A program made the translations under genes and the position numbers. From Cacajao melanocephalus (lineage: Eukaryota; Chordata; Mammalia; Primates; Pitheciidae): a DNA stretch of 64,000 nucleotides. This document shows, in pieces, positions 35,791 through 49,145 of the stretch. The stretch is taken from NCBI GenBank assembly GCA_963573385.1, contig CAUYLG010027055.1:1-64000 (forward strand). Reading direction: 5' to 3'. Within the stretch, counting starts at the first letter, position 1. The number at the start of each line of letters is the position of its first letter. The notes below the pieces were generated by a model. It searched no databases and had not been told where the DNA came from. It was given only the letters and a program-made list of their open reading frames with translations.

Positions 35791-37820
35791 GAATTATACT
35801 CCCTCTAATTAATTCTATGTCTTTTCCAAGCCTAAGGAAAAATTGACCAGTGGGCTATAGCCAGAAGTGATTTTACAACTTCTGAACAAAGGGAGTGCAT
35901 AAGTATCAAAAGCTTATTTTCCCTAATTGTAACTGAACCTTGCCTGTTCTCAGTTACCAATGAGAGTCCCGTATTTACTGTGGTTTTTCAGACTAAAACA
36001 AATATTCAGCTCATATGACCAGCCATATACTATCACATTCAAAATGTATATTAATAAATGGGGTACCATTATTAATTTTGAATAGGACATCAATAAAATT
36101 ATATATTTTGCTGTTGGTTCTTTATGCAAAAAAAGTGATATATAGTGCAATGAATATAGTTAATAATACTGTGTTGTTTACTTGAAATGTGCTTGAGTCT
36201 CTGTCGATTGCCCGCTGTGAAATATTATTGAATATTTTAAAATCAGTTGAAATTTTAATTTTATTTGGCAAATCCAGATAACTTTGAATAATGGATATAA
36301 GGTCATTAATGATTAATGAAAATAGATCTGGGAAGATTGTTTAGGCCATTGTTTAGTACTTCAGGTTCTCATAAAAAGATTTTTTGACTAAACACTAGAA
36401 CTTGGACTGTTAAAACTGTTTACTTAATAAATGGGAAAAATTGTTGAGGTTAAGCATATTTTTCAAGAAGATCAAGTAAGCAGCCCATTCTGAGGTTATC
36501 TAATTTAATTATACTCGAAAGACCAATTGAAAGGCTTGATTAATTAAACTGAGGAGATAGTGCTTGTTTAAGTAATTATTGCTTGTTGGCGCATACTCTT
36601 CATACAAGTTTAATATTTTTTTAAGTTGAAAATTGGACACATGCTAAATTCAATGGCAGAATTTGGTTAGAAAAATTTGAAATAATCATGACAATGCAAA
36701 TATAGTATTTTGATATAGAAAAAAATTACTGTCCAGCTATTTTGAAGATTAAGATAAATTCTTTTTGTTTGCATTGTTCATATTACATATGCAAGTCCTC
36801 AGTTTTTCATCCTCTTTATTTAAAGGTTATTTCAAAATTAATGTATCTTCAATAACTGTATTTTCCCATATTTTATTTGGAATCCTCCAACAATTAAAAA
36901 AACAGAAAATTATTATTTCAGTAATGAAGAGCAGTCCATTTACATTGCTATTCATTTGCAGCTCAAGTATACCTTATCCCTTTAAGTTCTCCTTCGTTCC
37001 TCATTTGCAATTATGAGCTTCCTCTCCTCTGTAATCTTAAATCTATTTATTGAATTCTGCATTATTATGTTTTATAAAATAATTCCTCTACAATACCTGT
37101 TAATAAAAGTCATCATATCTCGCTAAAACAATGAGTGTCAAATATAGCGCTTAGCGATAAGATAGTACAAAATTAATATATGAGATTGTATTTAATTGAA
37201 TAATAAAAGTATCATATATATTATACTTAGTACATACAAAATTCATTATGAAAATATATTATTTAATCAACACAAGACTGATATATAATAGTCTAAAAAC
37301 AATTAAAATTTTTCTGATAAAGGTTCTGACACTTAAACAGACCTTTTGGATAGAATTTAAAATGGCACCGGGTAAGCCTTCTCCTCTGTAGCGTTGCCCA
37401 GAATCAATCATATCCAAATAATAATTATACTGTTTATATAAAAGGTGGCATTATACATAGGAAAAATACATCTAAATCTTCATATATCTGCTCCTCTAAC
37501 TTAGCTATTAATTTTTTATCTTATCACACCAAAAGCAAGAGTAATCAGAAGAGATTCTTCTCAGATTTACAATTCTGGACTTACCAATGTACATACCTGT
37601 AAACTAATGCTAGGAGACAATAATTTTTAAATAACTTTAATTAGTAAGGAAAGATTCCAGACACAAAGAAAATATATCAAAGTCTGAATAACTTTATCAA
37701 CTAATTATAATCTAAAATATATTAAAATTATAGAAAAAATGTAATTAAGAAATTAAGAAATTTCCACAGAAATAACAGCAGACACAATTATTGAACTGAA
37801 ACACAGAGAAAAAGTAGTGA
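35791..37820. other. 2 kb unassigned AT-rich sequence
   Basis: No gene or repeat recognised with confidence. Positions about 37640-37815 resemble degraded A-rich L1 5' sequence that may continue on the far side of the Alu at 37822. Confidence 0.45.
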
Positions 37821-37821
37821 G

Positions 37822-38117
<296 letters not shown>

Positions 38118-38149
38118 TAAGGGAACAAGAAAAAGCAAAGTGCATAACT

Positions 38150-38570
38150 AACGTATCTAATATAAAAGTGATTGGAATCCCAGATGGATAGGAATAAATG
38201 AGAATGGAATAGAATCTCAGAAAATAATGGTTGGAAATCTTTCAACGATAATGAATATCTTCATGCTTGAGAACACCAGTACACAAAAAGCAAGATAAGT
38301 ACAAAGGAAGATTACTAGTCATATAATAGTCCATCTGCTAAAACCCAAAGAAGGACAAAGACAAAAATCCCAAAAGGAACCAAAGAGAAATGATGATACC
38401 TTATGTTCAATGAAGCAACAATAAGGCTAACAGCTAAATTCTCAGGAGAAAGAATGTGTTAGAAAACAATGAATCACATCTTTTAGAGTTGGAAGAATAT
38501 AGCCATCAATATAAACTTCTATATGCAAAAAGAAACATTCTATAAAATAAAATTTTTTTTTCCAGATCAG
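38150..38570 (+). mobile_element. Old L1 5' region fragment, sense
   Basis: 'ctcagaaaataatggttgg', 'ggacaaagacaaaaatccc', 'aacaataaggctaacagc' and 'ttctcaggagaaagaatg' follow the order of a conserved segment of older L1 5' sequence. Strongly diverged. Confidence 0.6.
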
Positions 38571-38734
38571 TTAATCTATAAAGTCTATGTAATTCCAGTC
38601 AATGTTACAATTAGGTAGAAGGAATAAGCTCTGGTTTTCTATTTTACAGTAGGGTAAAAATAGTGAAAAATATATTGCATATATCAAAATAGCTAGTGGA
38701 GAGGGTTTTTAAATTCTCTCTCCACAAAGAGAAT

Positions 38735-38860
38735 TAAGGTGATGAATTTGATAATTATCTTGATTTTATTATTGCACAATGTATACATGTATTAAAATAT
38801 CACACTGTACTCCATAAATATGTACAAATATTATGTGTCAATTAAATACAAAATAATCAT
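38735..38860 (+). mobile_element. L1 3' untranslated region fragment, sense
   Basis: 'ggtgatgaatttgataattatc', 'tgcacaatgtatacatgt' and 'caccataaatatgtac'-like sequence match the 3' end of L1MA/L1MB-type elements. It resembles the fragment at 20365-20535. Confidence 0.75.
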
Positions 38861-38925
38861 AAAAACTTCCAACAAATTATTTTGTGTAAATTGAAAAGCT
38901 ATTCTAAAATTTATTAAAACTGTAA

Positions 38926-39247
<322 letters not shown>

Positions 39248-39262
39248 AACATCTAAGAATAT

Positions 39263-40965
39263 TTAAGACAGTATTGATGAGGAAAAATAAAGTTGGAGAT
39301 TTAAAAACTATGAAAGATTATTCTTAAATATTAAATTAAGACCATGAGTTATTCATGACATAAAGACCTAATAAACCAATCAAACATAATTAAAAATTAT
39401 AAACAGATTACAAATATATTATTAGCTATTTAATGACTAAATTATTACCACTTTAACCTGTTGCAAGGAGGGTATTTTCAATAAATGGTGCTAAATTAAT
39501 TATATATCTATATGGAAAAACTGAATCTTTAGTCTTATTTCATACCATACACACAAAAAAATTCAATTAGATGTGGAATTCAAACGAAATGTTGAGGTAA
39601 AAAACAATAAAATTTGTAGAATTCAAATAAACATTTTCTTTACTTGCTATTCATAACAATCTTTTAAACAAGATGGAAACAACTGCAAAGGAAAGTAATC
39701 AAACTACATCAAAAAAGAACATTATGTTCATAAAAAGACATAATTTAAAAAATTAAAATGAAACTACAAATTTGGATAGCACTTTTATGATAATAGATGT
39801 AAGAATATATATTCTGTATATAAATATATTAATATAAACACATAGAAAATGTGAATAGAGATATGATTATATGATACTGTACATGATTATAAAGAGTATA
39901 AAAGGAAATCTTGTATATGCAAAACAAACATTCCAATATAAATCAAGGCAAAAGATTTTAAAAGACACTTCATTAAAAAACATACATTTGAAATGATTTT
40001 TAAAATCATTATTCCTCATGGAATTTCATCTTAAGTGGAACACCTCGGAAACAGAAAGTCAAATACTGCATATTTTCACTTATAAGTGAGAGCTAAATAA
40101 TGTATAAGCATGGACATAGACATAGAGTGTGGAATGATAGACATTCGAAATTCAGAAGGCTTGAGGGTTGGGAGGTAGGTAGATAATGAAAACTTACTTA
40201 ATGTATACCAGGTACATTATTCAGGTGATGGATACACTGAAAGCTCAGACTTCCTCATGCAGTATAACCACATAACAAAATTGCACTTGCACTCCTTAAA
40301 TTTATACAGAAAAGAAAACAAAATGCAATACAATTGCAGATAGAAAAGGTTAGCTAAAATGGAAAAGATAGGTGTTGGTTAGGATATGGAGCAATTGCAT
40401 CTATTAGGTATTAATTGAGGCAGCATGAGTTGGTCTAACCTCTTTGGAGAACTCTCCAGAGGTATCTACAAAGTGTACATAGACATACACTACAACCCAA
40501 TAATCTTACTTCAGACTTTACATATACAAAAATGCAGGCATATATTAACTGAAAGTTTTGTACAGAAATGTTGCTGACAGTACTATTCAGAATATCACCA
40601 AAATGTAAACAACCTAAATATTCATTATCAGAAGAAGAGATACATAAAAATTGTGGGATATTCCTGCAATCAGATGTTATATTGCAATAAAACATCTACA
40701 AGTATACAGAGTGATATGACACAATAAAACAATATTACATGAAGGTAGTCAGACAAACAATTACACACTTTATGATTCTTTTAATTTAATGCAAACTAAG
40801 TGGCAATACAAGTCATCATGATAGTTAAACCTGGGTAAAGAGTGGAAAGAGGACACAAGTGTACTTCTGTGGTTCTCTTAATGTTCTTTGTCAGTATATT
40901 TGTGCTGGTAAAATTGAGTTGTGATCTTATGATTTGTATATATGTTTTTGTTTATAGTAATATCA
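39263..40965 (+). mobile_element. Old L1 (L1M-type) ORF2 and 3' region, sense
   Basis: Landmarks in order: 'ttcaataaatggtgctaaat' near 39479, 'cataccatacacac' near 39541, 'aggatatggagcaattgcatc' near 40381, 'tgggatattcctgcaatcag' near 40654, and 'cctgggtaaagagtgg' to 'gtgatcttatgatttgtat' near 40940. A younger L1 3' end interrupts it at about 40030-40325. No open frame of useful length remains. Confidence 0.75.
40030..40325 (+). mobile_element. L1 (L1PB/L1MA-like) 3' end nested in the old L1, sense
   Basis: 'catattttcacttataagtg' followed by 'tgggaggtaggtagataatg', 'caggtgatggatacactg' and 'acaaaattgcacttgcactcc' is the last part of ORF2 and the 3' untranslated region, with an A-rich end at about 40310-40322. 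The older L1 reads on after it. Confidence 0.8.
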
Positions 40966-43145
40966 GTTCCAGCACTTAATTTCCTCATTGAATTTTTTTC
41001 TTCTCCTCATCATTCTGTTATCAAAGCATTTTCCTGCAGAATCTAATATTTCTTGTGTTCTACAATCAAAGGACTGTCTTCACCCAGTACTTGTATCTAC
41101 AGACAATATAATTATAAAGTAGAAGGTACATAAATAAAATGAAGAATGTGTATAATTTTTGGTGAAGAGATAGTTAAACACTATCTTAAGCATCACTGAT
41201 TAGATGAATAGTTCACCAGGTAAGACTGGGTGTCTACCATGTGAATTGGAATTATTAAAGATTAGATGCAAAAGGAAATTCAGAGACTTTTGAAAATTGC
41301 GGAAAGTTTTCTGTCACCTAAGTGTAGACATCAAAGCTAAAGAAGTAAAAGAGAGAAGTTTCATAATGTTGCCACGAAAAAAGTATGCAAGAGATGGAAC
41401 AAATACTAAGACATTTCTAGATACTATAAGAGGAACAGAAGGCTGTGAAATACTAGAGAGAGATAGATTTCTATTGTCAATTATTTTCACATTTATTTTA
41501 CTACATCTTCTTATGTGTTTTCCATTACCTTAGTTCTCAGCTCTGCTTTTCTTTGGTTAATAAAATATAAGCGAAAGTGTGATTTCCAGGCAGAAACTTT
41601 AATAGCCAGTGCTTGCTTTGTTATGGTATCTCTTTTCTAAGTAGTGGCTGTTCAGTCAATCTGGCTGCCACAGTGATAGTGACAGTCATTCACTGCAAGA
41701 GCCTTAGCAGACCTAAAAAAGTCCCAAATTGTCAACACATTGAACGTACATATATGAACCGCATTTGGCAATCTGTATTCCACTAGTATTCCACTAGATG
41801 AAATTTATGCTTTTTTTTATTTAATGAGATAGGCCTCTGGGATTTACTAAACTCAGCCATAAACAATGAGATTAGCATGGCCAAAGTTCATTGTAGAGTA
41901 ACTCAGACAAGCAGAAAGGTTCATTACATGGAGTTGATAGACATTGGCAGTTGTAAATTTTTTGACAACGATTTCTTAAAAAAATTGTTCCCAGAGACCA
42001 GAAATTTAAAAAGCAAAATATGGTTAAGCTCCAAAGTTAGTACAGAGCATTAGAATACAAGGTTTTCTGGTGTATTTAGTTTTTGTTTTGTTTTGCCTTG
42101 ATATTCTTTTGTTGGGTCAGAGTCCTCCAAACAACTAATCACTCCTCAAATGCAGTCTCTGTCTCAAGATGAACTCGTTCAAGGTTAAAGTAGAAATGAG
42201 TGTGTAGTTCTTGTGATATACGTAGTTATCTGGATTTTTAAGCTCCGTCTTCTATACAATTTTAATTTTTTAATTTATGTTACTTATAATCTCTAAACAT
42301 ATTTGTGATTTTCTAAACCTAAGCTAGGAGTGGTAGATTATATTCACTGCCATAAAAGAGAAACAGAAGTCTTTATTAAATGAATAACACTGTTTTTACT
42401 TAAGCAAAAGTAAAGACAAATTTAACCAAAGTCATAAGTCAAAATCTAAAAATCATTAAAGAAAACTTGACCTTGAAAATCTTGGCCTTAAAAGTAGTTT
42501 GCACAAAAAAGTACAAAAAAGTAAAGAATATCTTTCATTCCAACTTCTCAAAATGATACCAGTCTTGTCTTCCAAAAAACTCCTTTCTTCTTCAATCTTC
42601 TCCATAAACTAGGTACCTTATATTTTCAAGTCCTTCTGCTGCCATCATACTGAAGAAAACAAAAATACCAGTATGAAATATTGTAATGTTATATTTAGGA
42701 ATGTTGGTTTTGCTTTGTTTGTATTTTTAGGGCAAAATAATTTAGAGATCATGTAGTCAAATATAATTATTTTATAGAAGAGAAAAATGAAATTGATGGA
42801 GTTTGAGTTCCCTGAAGTCATATATCTTATTGTAGCAATTCAATACTAGAAACCAAATCTATTAACATGGCTTTATTTTTTAATTTATATCACATGTAAA
42901 AACAATATATTTTAATGCCTCAAGATAAAGTAAACTTTATACTGAAGTTTCTGGCATTAGTATGAAAGAGTTCTTGAAGACATTCATATAGTGTGTGTGT
43001 TTGTGTGAGTGTGTGTGTGTGTGTGTGTGTGAAAGATTGGTATCATTCATATATATCTGTAATACATATGAGTTACAAGTATATGACTTTATATATGCTT
43101 ATGAGTGATAAATATACATATCTGTGTCATATACAGTCCATTCAT
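40966..43145. other. 2.2 kb unassigned AT-rich sequence
   Basis: I see no repeat family, apart from the GT microsatellite listed separately. A 78-codon plus frame at 41297-41533 has no recognisable domain and no splice or start context I can support. Confidence 0.45.
42990..43033. repeat. (GT)n microsatellite
   Basis: GT repeats with TTTG and GAG interruptions and an uninterrupted run of about ten units. Confidence 0.93.
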
Positions 43146-43149
43146 TTTT

Positions 43150-43255
43150 AAACAGCTTTATTGAGGTACAATTGATATACAAATAAACCGAACATATTTA
43201 ATGTATACAATTTGATGAGTTGAATATATGCATACACCTCAGAAATTACTTTTAG
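43150..43255 (-). mobile_element. Old L1 (L1M-type) 3' end fragment, antisense
   Basis: 'aaacagctttattgaggtacaattgatatac' and 'cacatatttaatgtatacaatttgatgag'-like sequence are the reversed 3' untranslated region of old L1s. Confidence 0.8.
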
Positions 43256-43623
43256 TTGGAAAATAAATTGTTGTATTTGAGATAACTTTGAAATATTTAA
43301 ATTGAGAGTATATGACTTTTAAAATAGAAAACTAAACTATTTTATTGTTGAGAACACTTTAAGGCAACAAAATGAAAAATGGCATCACATAGCATTTCTT
43401 TTTTTTTATTTTTAACTTTTATTTTAGGTTTGGGCCTACATGCATAAGTAAACATGTGTCATGGAGCTTTGTTGTATATATTATTTCATCAGCCAGTATT
43501 AAGCCCAGTAACCAATGGTTATCTTTTATGCTACTCTGCTTTCCCTCCCTCTCCCATCAAGAAGTCCTCAGTGTCTATTTTTTCGATCTTTGTCTTTATA
43601 TGTTTTTATCATTCAGCTCCCAC

Positions 43624-45360
43624 TTATAAGTGACACATGCAGTATTTGGTTTTCTGTTCCTGTGTTAGTTTGCTAAGAATAATAACCTGCATCTCCATCC
43701 ATGTTCTCGTAACAGATATAATCTCATTCTTTTTTATGGCTGCATAGTATTCTGTGGTGAATATGTACCCCATTTTCTTTATCCAATCTGTCATTGATGG
43801 GCATTTATATTGATCCCATGTCTTTGCTACTATGAATAGTGCTGAAATGAACATACACATGTGTGTGTCTTTATAGTAGAACGATTTATATTCCTTTAAC
43901 TACATACCCACTAATGGGATCACTGGGCATGGTAGTTCTTCTTTTAGCTCTTTGAGGAAACTCCACACTGACTGCTTTCCATAATGGTTGAAGCAATTAC
44001 CTTTCCAACAACAGTGTAAGAGTGTGCTTTCTCTGCAACCACACCAGCATCTGTTATTTTTTGTCTTCTTAATAATCGCCCTTCTGACTGGCATAAGATG
44101 TTATCTCATTGTGGTTTTGATTTGCATTGCTCTAATAATCAGTGATATTAAGCTGCTCTTTATATGCTTGTTGGCCATATGTATGTCTTCTTTTAAAAAG
44201 AGTCTGTTCATGTTGTTTGCCTACTTTTTAATGAGGTCATTTGTTTTTCCCTAGTAAACTTGTTTAAGTCCCTTATAGCTGCTCGGTATTAGATCTTTTT
44301 CAGATGTATGGTTTGCAAATATTTTCTCCCATTCTGTAGATTGTCTGTTTACTCTATTGATAGTTCTTTCATTTTGCAGAGGCTCTTCAATTTAATTAGA
44401 TCCTGCTTGTCAATTTTTGCTTTTGTTACAATTGCTTTTGATGTCTTTGTCATGAAATCTTTGCCCATTCCTGTGTCCAAAATGATATTGCTTAGGTTGT
44501 CTTCCAGAGTTTTTATAGTTTGGGGTTTTACATTTAAGTCTTCATTTCATCTTGAGTTGATTTTTGTATATGGTATAAGGAAGGGGGCCAGCTTCAATCT
44601 TCTACATATTGCTAGCCAGTTATTCCAGCACCACTTATTGAACAGGGAGCCCTTTCCCCATTGCTTGTTTTTATCAGTGTGGTCAAAGATCAGATTATCT
44701 TGGCTGTGTGGACTTATTTATGGGCTGTTTATTCTGTTCCATTGCCCTTGTGTCTCTTTTTGTACCAACATCATGCTGTTTTGATTACTGTAGCCCTGCA
44801 GTATAAAGTCTGGTAACAGGATGCCTCCAACTTTGTTCTTTTCAATTAGGATTGCATTGGTTATTTAGTCTCTTGTTTGATTCCATATAAACTTTAAAAT
44901 AAATTTTTCTAGTTCTGTGAAAAATGCCATTGGTAGTTTCGCAGGAATAGCATTGGATCTGTAAATTGCTTTGGTCAATATTTTTAATAATATCAATTCT
45001 TCCTATCCATTGGAATGGAATGTTTTCTCCATTTATTTGTGTCTTCTCTGATTTCTTTGAGCAGTGTTGTGTAATACTCATTGAAGAGATCTTCCACTGC
45101 CCTGGTTAGCTATATTCCTATGTATTTTATTCTTTTTGTGGAAACTGTGAATGGGATTGCATTTCTGATATTGTTATCAATTTGGCTGTTGGTTGGTATA
45201 TAGTAATGCTAGTAATTTTTGTACATTGATTTTGTATTTTGCAACATTTCTGAAGTTGTTTATCAGCTGGAGGAAATTTTGGGTTGAGACTATGGGATTT
45301 TCTAGATAATCATGTCATCTGCATATAGACATAGTTTGTCTTCCTCCCTTCTTACTTGGA
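43624..45360 (-). pseudogene. L1 ORF2, reverse transcriptase catalytic motif to C-terminus, decayed
   Basis: This is the 3' part of the ORF2 of the 5'-inverted L1. On the minus strand, codons at 45325-45311 read Y-A-D-D-M, the reverse transcriptase active-site motif. The C-terminal region ends in a stop near 43624 and includes WIKKMGYIFTTEYYAAIKK. Several stops and frameshifts separate the surviving frames (43624-43860, 43900-44094, 44842-45081). The endonuclease half of the same ORF2 lies on the opposite strand at 45744-47795, so no single transcript can encode the whole protein. Confidence 0.9.
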
Positions 45361-45743
45361 GGCTAAAGAGAAAGGACAGATCACTACAAAGCCAACACCA
45401 TCAGGCTAACAGAGGAGCTCTTATAAGCCAAAAGATATTGGGGTTCTATATTCAACATTATTAAATAAAAGAATCATGAACCAATAGTTTTATATCCAGA
45501 ACAACTGAGCTTCTGAAGGAGAAATAAGATCCTTTCCAGATAAGCAATTTTCGAGGTAATTCATTACCACCAGACCTGCCTTGCAAGAGCTTTTGAAAGG
45601 AGCATTAGACGTAGAAAGGAAAGACTGCACTAAATGTAGAAAGGAAAGATAAACTAATACAAAAATACACTTAAACACACAGACCACTGTCATTGTAAAG
45701 CAGCCACACAAACAAGCAAATATAACAACCAGCTAACAGCACA
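45361..45743 (+). pseudogene. L1 ORF1 C-terminal end and ORF1-ORF2 spacer, decayed
   Basis: Sequence such as 'ccaacaccatcaggctaac', 'ttatatccagaacaactgag' and 'ccaccagacctgccttgcaagagc' matches the C-terminal coding part of L1 ORF1 (an RNA-binding chaperone in active elements), followed by the spacer before ORF2. The rest of ORF1 was not copied. Stops break the frame. Confidence 0.8.
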
Positions 45744-47280
45744 ATGACAGAATCAAATCCACACATATCACTACTAACCTTTAAAGCAATTGGGCTAAAT
45801 GCTCCACTTAAAAGACATAGAGTACCAAGCTGGATGAAAAAGCAAGACCCACTGGTATGCTGTCTTCAAGACACCAGTCTTATAGGTAATGATACTCATA
45901 GGCTTGAAACAAAGGAATGGAGGAAAATCTACCAAGCAAATCGAAAAAAAGCAGAGGTTGCCATTCTAATTTCAGGCAAAACAGATTTCAAACCAACAAT
46001 AATCAAAAAAGACAAAGAAGGGCTTATATAACAATAAAATGTTCAATTCAACAATAAGACCTAACTATCCTAAGTATATAGGCACCCAATACGGGAACAG
46101 CAGATTCATAAAGCAAATTCTTGGAGACCTACAAAGAGACAGACTTATACACAATAATAGTAGGAGACGTCAACAATCCCCTGATCATCAAGGCATAAAA
46201 TTAAAAAAGATATTCAAGACCTAAACTCAACATTGGATAAAATAGATCTGTTAGACCTTTATAGAACTCTCCACCCCCCAAAAATAGAATATGCATTCTT
46301 CTCATCACCTCATGGCACATACTCTAAAACTAACCAGAGAATTGGACATAAAACAATCCTCAACCAATGTAAAGCAACTGAAATTATATCAAACATATTC
46401 TTGGATCACAGTGCAATAAAAACAGAAGTCAAGACTGTGAAAATCCTTCAATGCCATGCAATTACATGAAAATTAAACAACATGTTGCTAAATGACTTTT
46501 TGGTAAATAATGAAATTCAGGCAGAAATCAAGAAGTTATTTGAAAATAATGATAACCAAGATCAAAGATACAATATGCTAGAATCTCTGGGGCACAGCTA
46601 TGGCAGTGTTAAGAGGGAAATTCATACCACTAAATCCCCGTATCTAAAAGTTGAGAAGATCTCAAATTACCAACCTAACTTCACAACTGAAAGAATTAGA
46701 GAAGCAAGAACAAATCAACTCCAAAGCTAGAAGAATACAAGAAATAAAGAAAATTAGAACTGAACTAAAGAAAAATGAGACATGAAAAATCATTCAAAAG
46801 ATCAACAAATCCAGGAGTTAGTTTTTTGAAAAAATTAATAAAGTAGGCCACTAACTACACTAATAGAGAAGAGAGAAATCCAAATAAACACCATTAGAAA
46901 TGACAAATAAAATGTTACTACTGACCACATAGAAATAAAAACAACCGTCAGAAACTACTACAAATACCTTTACAAACACAAACTAGAAAACTTAGAAAAG
47001 ATGGATAAATTCCTGAATACATACACCCTCTCAAGACTCAGCCAGGAAGAAATTGATTCCCTAAAGAGACGTAATAAGCTCCAAAACTGGAATCAGTAAT
47101 AAATAGCTTATCAGCCAAAAAAAAAAGCCTGGGACCTGATGGATTCATAGCTGAATTCTACTAAATGTACAAAGAAGTACTGGTACCATTCCTACTAAAA
47201 TTATTCAAAAATATTGAGGAGGAGGGACTCCTCCCCCTCATTCTATAAGGCCAGCATCATCTTGGTACTAAAATCTGGCA

Positions 47281-47319
<39 letters not shown>

Positions 47320-47795
47320 ACAAAAGGAAACTTCAGGCCAATATCCTTGATAAACATTGATGCAAAAATCCTCACCAAAATACTTACATATTGAATTCAA
47401 CAGCACATCGAAAAGCTAATCCACCATGATTAAGTACACGTCACCCCAGGATGCATGATTGGTTCACATATTCAAATCAATAAATGTGATTTACCACATA
47501 AACAGAACTAAACACAAAACACACATAATTATTTCAATACACACAGAGAAGTCTTTCAATAAATTTCAACACCCATTCAGGTTAAAAACTCTCAGTATGC
47601 TTTATTAAAGAAGCACACCTCAAAACAGTAAGAGCCAATATGATAAACCCACAGCCAATATTATACTGAATGGGAAAAACCTGTAAGTATTCCTCTTGAA
47701 AACTGGCAGAAGACAAGGATACCCTCTCTCACAACTTCTATTCAACATAGTATTGGAAGTCCTATGAGCAATAAAGCAAGAGAAAATCATAAATG
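45744..47795 (+). pseudogene. L1 ORF2, endonuclease and start of reverse transcriptase, decayed
   Basis: ORF2 begins at the ATG at 45744 (MTESNPHISLLTFKAIGLNA) in its normal place after the ORF1 spacer. The endonuclease domain, which in active L1 nicks the target DNA, survives in successive shifted frames (45744-46031, 46039-46224, 46233-46469, then 46482-46730). RTLHPPKIEYAFF and the DHSAIK motif are recognisable. From about 47100 the reverse transcriptase region begins (equivalent of the 'GPDGF' and 'FRPIS' segments), interrupted by a CA microsatellite. It stops before the YADD motif because of the inversion. Stops and frameshifts make it non-functional. Confidence 0.9.
47281..47318. repeat. 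(CA)n microsatellite inside L1 ORF2
   Basis: CGCG then about 16 CA units replace the short ORF2 segment that normally encodes the residues before the 'FRPISL' region. It is likely polymorphic. Confidence 0.93.
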
Positions 47796-47929
47796 ACATA
47801 GCATTTCTATATTCAGAAAGCCAGAATAGAGATGGAGCTTTGGGCATCAGTTTACAGGTAGTAAATATGGCCAGGTATATGGATAATACCATTTCTTAAT
47901 GCATTTCTCTCTTATTTCTTTATATCATG

Positions 47930-48070
47930 GATATCTGTGCCATACATTGTGCTTCAAGCCCTGTGATAAATGCTAGAGATATACAATGCATGGGGTGGTG
48001 GTGGGGAGCTTACAGGAAGAAACAAAAACAGGTAAGCATGCGATCCAAGATTGGACTGCCTTCTAAATAC
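47930..48070 (-). mobile_element. L2 LINE 3' scrap, antisense
   Basis: 'ctgtgccatacattgtgcttc', 'aatgctagagatatacaatg' and 'ggagcttacaggaag' follow the order of the reversed L2 3' end. Diverged. Confidence 0.55.
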
Positions 48071-48479
48071 TAAGTAAAGAGAAATAACTGAAAGAGAATG
48101 AGAAGACAAAATAAGAGCATACACATTAAAAACTAGGAAAGAAGTATGTCCTACAAGACAAAAAAGAATCAATAAAATAAAACATACTTACATTTGATTC
48201 TGTCTTGTTTAGAACAAAACTTGTTTCTTCTCCATTATTATAATTCAGTGGTGTTCAATTTTGTATTGGACATGAAAATTTCCTTGACAATAGGTTAAAT
48301 GGGGATCATTCCTCAACTGCTCCCTTTTTTTTTGCTTCCTCTTTTGGATTAAAGGGTGCTTCAAAAACCAGTAGAATAAAACACTATTCAAAAATCATGC
48401 CTTGGGTAATGCAAAGTAAAGTTTCAGTTTGTTCTACTAGAATGGTAACATTAAAAAAGAAATGAAATTTTTGAGAATT

Positions 48480-49145
48480 GACAGGGGCCTGGAACACCTG
48501 ATTCTCTAGTATGACACTGGAGAAAGTGTAAATTACAATAAATACTTTAGGAAAATTGTTTGACAGTATCTACTGAAGCTGTATACATTCATTCAAACAG
48601 CCAGCAATTTCTCTTTAGTTATAAATTCATGGGAAATATGTTATTATGTTTATCAAAGACATGTATGAGAATGATTAGTGGTGCCCTTTGCAATATTTTA
48701 AACTGGAAATTATACAAATACCAAAATATAATAGATTATGTACATAATTTTAGGTGTGTTCATACAAGGGACCACTAAGCAACACTAAGAATAAAAAATG
48801 TAGAACTATATGCAGTAATATGTCTAAATCTCACAGTGCATTAAAGCAATGGCAATAAATACAGATAAATATATATTGCATAATTCAATCTACATAACAA
48901 AATAGGCACAACAAATAAAAGGTGTCATGACATTTCGGTAACCTGAGCTTGAAATTGAGGATTTAATGACCTGGAAAGAGACAAGGTGGGTCTTTGGGGT
49001 GGTCTCTGGGGTGCTAGTAACTCTATCCATTTTTATGTGTGCTGGTAAGAAGAGCATTTTCATTTTGTGAAGAAAATTAGTATATTGTACATGTACAATA
49101 AGTGCATTTTTCTCTATGGATTTTTTTTACATCAACAGAAGTGTT
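48480..49145 (+). mobile_element. Old L1 (L1M-type) 3' end, sense
   Basis: 'gagaaagtgtaaattacaat', 'ttgacagtatctactgaagc', 'agacatgtatgagaatgatt', 'ggtgggtctttggggtggtctctggggtgctagtaac' (shortened here) and 'cattttgtgaagaaaatt' follow the ORF2 C-terminus and 3' untranslated region of an old L1. Decayed and 5' truncated. Confidence 0.8.

Larger units (their letters stand above)
43400..47795 (-). mobile_element. 4.4-kb L1 insertion with inverted 5' end (twin priming)
   Basis: Positions 43400-45360 are antisense L1: T-tail, 3' untranslated region and ORF2 from its C-terminus back to just upstream of the catalytic YADD codons. From about 45361 to 47795 the orientation is reversed, and the sequence reads sense from the C-terminal part of ORF1 through the ORF1-ORF2 gap into ORF2, up to just before the point where the antisense part begins. 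In L1 coordinates the pieces join with little or nothing lost. A 13-bp duplication, ACATAGCATTTCT (43387-43399 and 47796-47808), bounds it. Confidence 0.95.

Noticed and set aside
41297..41533. 78-codon plus-strand frame
   Set aside because: No recognisable domain, a hydrophobic AT-driven end, and length common by chance in this window.
44308..44784. 158-codon plus-strand frame with hydrophobic segments, superficially membrane-protein-like
   Set aside because: It is the antisense strand of L1 ORF2. The phenylalanine- and leucine-rich composition comes from A-rich L1 codons read backwards.
45744..46031. Possible functional L1 endonuclease
   Set aside because: The frame breaks at 46031 and repeatedly afterwards, and the reverse transcriptase catalytic part lies on the other strand, so no working ORF2 protein can be made.
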